A stretch of DNA of 64,000 bases from Nocardia flavorosea NBRC 108225 (GTDB lineage: Bacteria > Actinomycetota > Actinomycetes > Mycobacteriales > Mycobacteriaceae), in the NCBI RefSeq assembly GCF_001613385.1, contig NZ_BDCG01000012.1, forward strand, positions 310,001-374,000, read 5' to 3'. Below, piece by piece: positions 61,906 through 64,000 of the stretch. How positions within the stretch are numbered: the first letter of the stretch is position 1; each line of letters opens with the position of its first letter. Made by a program: the position numbers and the translations under genes. Under the pieces are notes generated by a model. That model saw nothing but the letters and a program-made list of their open reading frames with translations, did no database searches and was not told the origin of the DNA.

Positions 61906-63456
61906 GTGCCCATTTTCAATGGCGAGAACAACGTTTCCGGTCACGGAGGTACCGCGACCCGCGACGTGGTCTCGCTCCCCGCGTCCATCGCGGCGGTGCT
62001 ACGACCGGCTCGTGCCGCGACGCCCGACGCCTCCGCAATCGAGGCGGCCTCGGGCAGCTGGACCTACCGTGAACTCGACCAACAGGCCGATGCCGCCGCG
62101 GCCGCGCTGTGGTCGCTCGGCGTGCGCCCCGGCGATCGGGTGGCGGCGTGCCTGCCCAACGACCTCGATATCGTCGCCGCCTTCCACGGCACCCAGCGGA
62201 TCGGCGCGATCTGGGCGGGTATCGGCGAGGCGATGGCGGCGGCCGAACAGCAGTACCTGCACGACCTGATCGAACCGAAGGTCGTCCTGGCCGGTCGGCG
62301 TTGCCTGCTCGACACACCGGCCCGGGTCGACGCCGCCCAGTGGACGGCGGCTCGGCGCGCACCGGCCGCGCCCGCCATCGACACCGCGCTCGACGCACCC
62401 GCCGGTATCGCTTTCACCAGCGGAACATCCGGGCGGCCGAAGGCGGTGGTGCACAGTCAGCGCAATATGCTGCTGCCCGGCGCAGTTCTCGTCGCGACCC
62501 GCGAATGGGGCCCGGATCTGCGCAAAGGCGACAGTTTCCCGCTGACCATTCTCAACATGATCGTATTGTCGACGCTGCTCACCGCCCAGGCGGGCGGCTG
62601 CGCGGTGATCATGGATCGCCGGGATCCCGCTGGGGTTGCGGAGTGGATCGCGACCCGGAAAGTGACTGTCTGGAACGGGGCACCCGCCCAGCTGCACGAT
62701 CTGGCCGCCCACCCGGAACTGGACCTGAGCTCGCTGCGCGAGGTGTGGAGCGGCGGCAGCGACACCCCGGATCGACTCCGCGAGGCATTCGCCGCCGCAC
62801 ACGGGCTGGTCCCGCGGGTGACCTACGGGCTCACCGAGGCGCCGGCCGTGGTCTCGATCGACCCGCCCGGGGCGGACTGGACTCCCCGAACGAGCGGTAC
62901 GGTGCTGCCGCACTATGACGTCGCGGCCTACGACGACCACGGAAACCGGCTTCCGCCGGGCGAGATCGGCGAACTCGGGCTGTCGGGCCGGATCGACGGT
63001 CCGTGGGCGAACCTGTGGCGCCCGCTGCTCGGGCACTGGACCGGCGACGGAATCGAACCACCGCCCGCGGGGCCGGTCGTCACCGGCGATATCGGTACGG
63101 TCGATCCGGAGGGCCGGCTCACCCTGCTGGACCGGAAGAAGATGGTGATCATCCGCGGGAGTGCGAATATCTATCCGCTCGAGGTGGAACGGGTGCTGGA
63201 CACCCATCCCGCGGTCGGCAGATCCGCGGTCTGCGGGGTACCGCACGAACGACTCGGCCAGCAGGTCGCGGCGGTGATCCAGACGAATGGAGCGGCCGTG
63301 GATTTCACCGAACTCGCCGAACACTGCCGACGCGAACTCGCCGGTTACAAGGTGCCCGAGGTATGGGCCGTGGTCGAGGCACTACCCACCAACGCCATGG
63401 GCAAGGTCGTGCGCACGCGGCTGCCCGATCTGATCTTCCGCGCGGATACGGCATGA
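61906..63456 (+). CDS. AMP-dependent acyl-CoA ligase
   Basis: About 516 aa, ANL ligase. Seen: IAFTSGTSGRPKAVVHSQ P-loop, TYGLTEAPAV, V-T-G-D-I-G, hinge DRKKMVIIRGSANIYPLEVE, and N-A-M-G-K-V with the catalytic Lys. It is shorter and divergent from the two ligases at 3.9-8.2 kb. GTG 61906 has no good ribosome site; GTG codons near 61963 are alternatives. Its stop overlaps the following SDR start (ATGA). Confidence 0.9.
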   Translation: MPIFNGENNVSGHGGTATRDVVSLPASIAAVLRPARAATPDASAIEAASGSWTYRELDQQADAAAAALWSLGVRPGDRVAACLPNDLDIVAAFHGTQRIGAIWAGIGEAMAAAEQQYLHDLIEPKVVLAGRRCLLDTPARVDAAQWTAARRAPAAPAIDTALDAPAGIAFTSGTSGRPKAVVHSQRNMLLPGAVLVATREWGPDLRKGDSFPLTILNMIVLSTLLTAQAGGCAVIMDRRDPAGVAEWIATRKVTVWNGAPAQLHDLAAHPELDLSSLREVWSGGSDTPDRLREAFAAAHGLVPRVTYGLTEAPAVVSIDPPGADWTPRTSGTVLPHYDVAAYDDHGNRLPPGEIGELGLSGRIDGPWANLWRPLLGHWTGDGIEPPPAGPVVTGDIGTVDPEGRLTLLDRKKMVIIRGSANIYPLEVERVLDTHPAVGRSAVCGVPHERLGQQVAAVIQTNGAAVDFTELAEHCRRELAGYKVPEVWAVVEALPTNAMGKVVRTRLPDLIFRADTA

Positions 63457-64000
63457 GCGGGACGGAGCCGGCGGCGACAGCGCAGTCTCATCGCACAGGG
63501 CCGCAGCAACCCGGCATGAACGAACCGGCCCGAGCAGCGCCGCGGAGTTCGGCAGCGCCTACGCCGGACTCCGGCACAGCCGCAATGAGCGAAGCAGATC
63601 GAGCGACGACAGGGCGGCGGCGCGAGGCACGGCCCTCACACAGGCCCGGAGTACAGGGGCAGCCGAAGCCGGGCCCGGAAACAGCAGGGCCGGGCGGCCG
63701 GACCAGGCGCGTTCCGGCACCCGGTGAACACACTGCTGTCGACGCGTATACGGCCGCGTTGCCATCGTTCGAGCTGAGTGGGCGGGTCGCTATCGTGACG
63801 GGCGCGTCGTCCGGGCTCGGCGCGGCGGTGAGCCGGGCGCTGGCAGGGCTCGGCGCGCAGGTCGCGGTGGTGGCGCGCCGGCGCGATCGGCTCGATGCGC
63901 TGGCCGGGGAGATCGGGGGAATCGCCGCCGCCGGTGACCTTTCGGAACCGGCGGCGATCGCGGAGATCATCCCGGATATCGCCGGGCGACTGGGACCACC
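63453..64000 (+). CDS. SDR family oxidoreductase, partial, with disordered N-terminal extension
   Basis: Runs off the window end; 182 codons visible. From about residue 106 a classical SDR begins (FELSGRVAIVTGASSGLG, V-V-A-R-R-R-D-R-L). The first ~105 residues are Pro/Ala/Gly/Arg-rich with no domain and no stop. The ATG overlapping the ligase stop (ATGA) supports the long form; internal ATGs at 63516 and 63585 are alternatives. The same composition as the CaiB tail in this locus is notable. Confidence 0.8.
   Translation, partial: MSGTEPAATAQSHRTGPQQPGMNEPARAAPRSSAAPTPDSGTAAMSEADRATTGRRREARPSHRPGVQGQPKPGPETAGPGGRTRRVPAPGEHTAVDAYTAALPSFELSGRVAIVTGASSGLGAAVSRALAGLGAQVAVVARRRDRLDALAGEIGGIAAAGDLSEPAAIAEIIPDIAGRLGP

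Noticed and set aside
1..64000. CRISPR array, prophage, insertion sequence, tRNA or rRNA
   Set aside because: No regularly spaced repeats, transposase or integrase motifs, or RNA gene signatures were seen on either strand.

Overview
The window is about 64 kb of very GC-rich actinobacterial chromosome. Codons end mostly in G or C, GTG starts are common, and several families point to the Mycobacteriales: a mycofactocin-type SDR, two F420/flavin LLM oxidoreductases, a PPOX-class protein, a DinB-like TIGR03086 protein and an excalibur protein. A Nocardia-like organism is my best inference; nothing in the window proves the genus. I found no rRNA, tRNA, insertion sequence, prophage or CRISPR array.

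Layout. (1) 0.1-9.7 kb: oxidative catabolism genes: P450 plus SDR with a divergent TetR, then a crotonase diverging from a run of acyl-CoA ligase, amidohydrolase, acyl-CoA ligase, amidohydrolase. (2) 9.8-19.7 kb: accessory genes: a hypothetical protein, an SCO6745-family protein, an erythromycin-esterase homologue diverging from a double-MerR regulator, and a cassette of PPOX protein, atypical P450, radical SAM enzyme and second P450. (3) 19.7-25 kb: two membrane acyltransferases and an MFS exporter. (4) 25-36 kb: a second catabolic block: aldehyde dehydrogenase and CoA-transferase diverging from SDR, ferredoxin, P450, DUF35-thiolase fusion, hydrolase, DoxX protein and two beta-hydroxyacid-dehydrogenase-like proteins. 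(5) 36-39.5 kb: quinone reductase/XRE regulator pair, a deletion-fused AraC/MFS remnant, a DinB-like protein and a MarR regulator. (6) 39.7-45.6 kb: a third catabolic block: two acyl-CoA dehydrogenases, LLM oxidoreductase and SDR diverging from P450 plus ferredoxin. (7) 45.8-51.2 kb: an 810-aa helical protein, a J-domain-like protein and an Hsp70-like protein whose frame is broken near the 3' end. (8) 51.3-58 kb: pirin, AhpD-like, glutaminase-STAS, GNAT, LLM, LysR and VOC genes. (9) 58-64 kb: crotonase, two CoA-transferases, acyl-CoA ligase and an SDR cut by the window end.

How it fits together. The catabolic blocks look like one dispersed pathway: P450 hydroxylation fed by small ferredoxins, oxidation by SDR/ALDH, CoA activation by ligases and CoA-transferases, beta-oxidation-like steps by FadE pairs and crotonases, and C-C cleavage by the thiolase-like fusion and perhaps the amidohydrolases. 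The strongest link is regulatory. A 15-bp palindrome, GAGAAT-N3-ATTCTC, occurs before these transcription units, usually in tandem 21-22 bp apart (3.84, 5.56, 8.31, 27.82, 27.96 and 44.03 kb). It seems to define one regulon whose regulator I could not identify. The other notable systems are the radical SAM/P450 cassette with non-canonical P450s and the Hsp70/J-like/helical-repeat operon.
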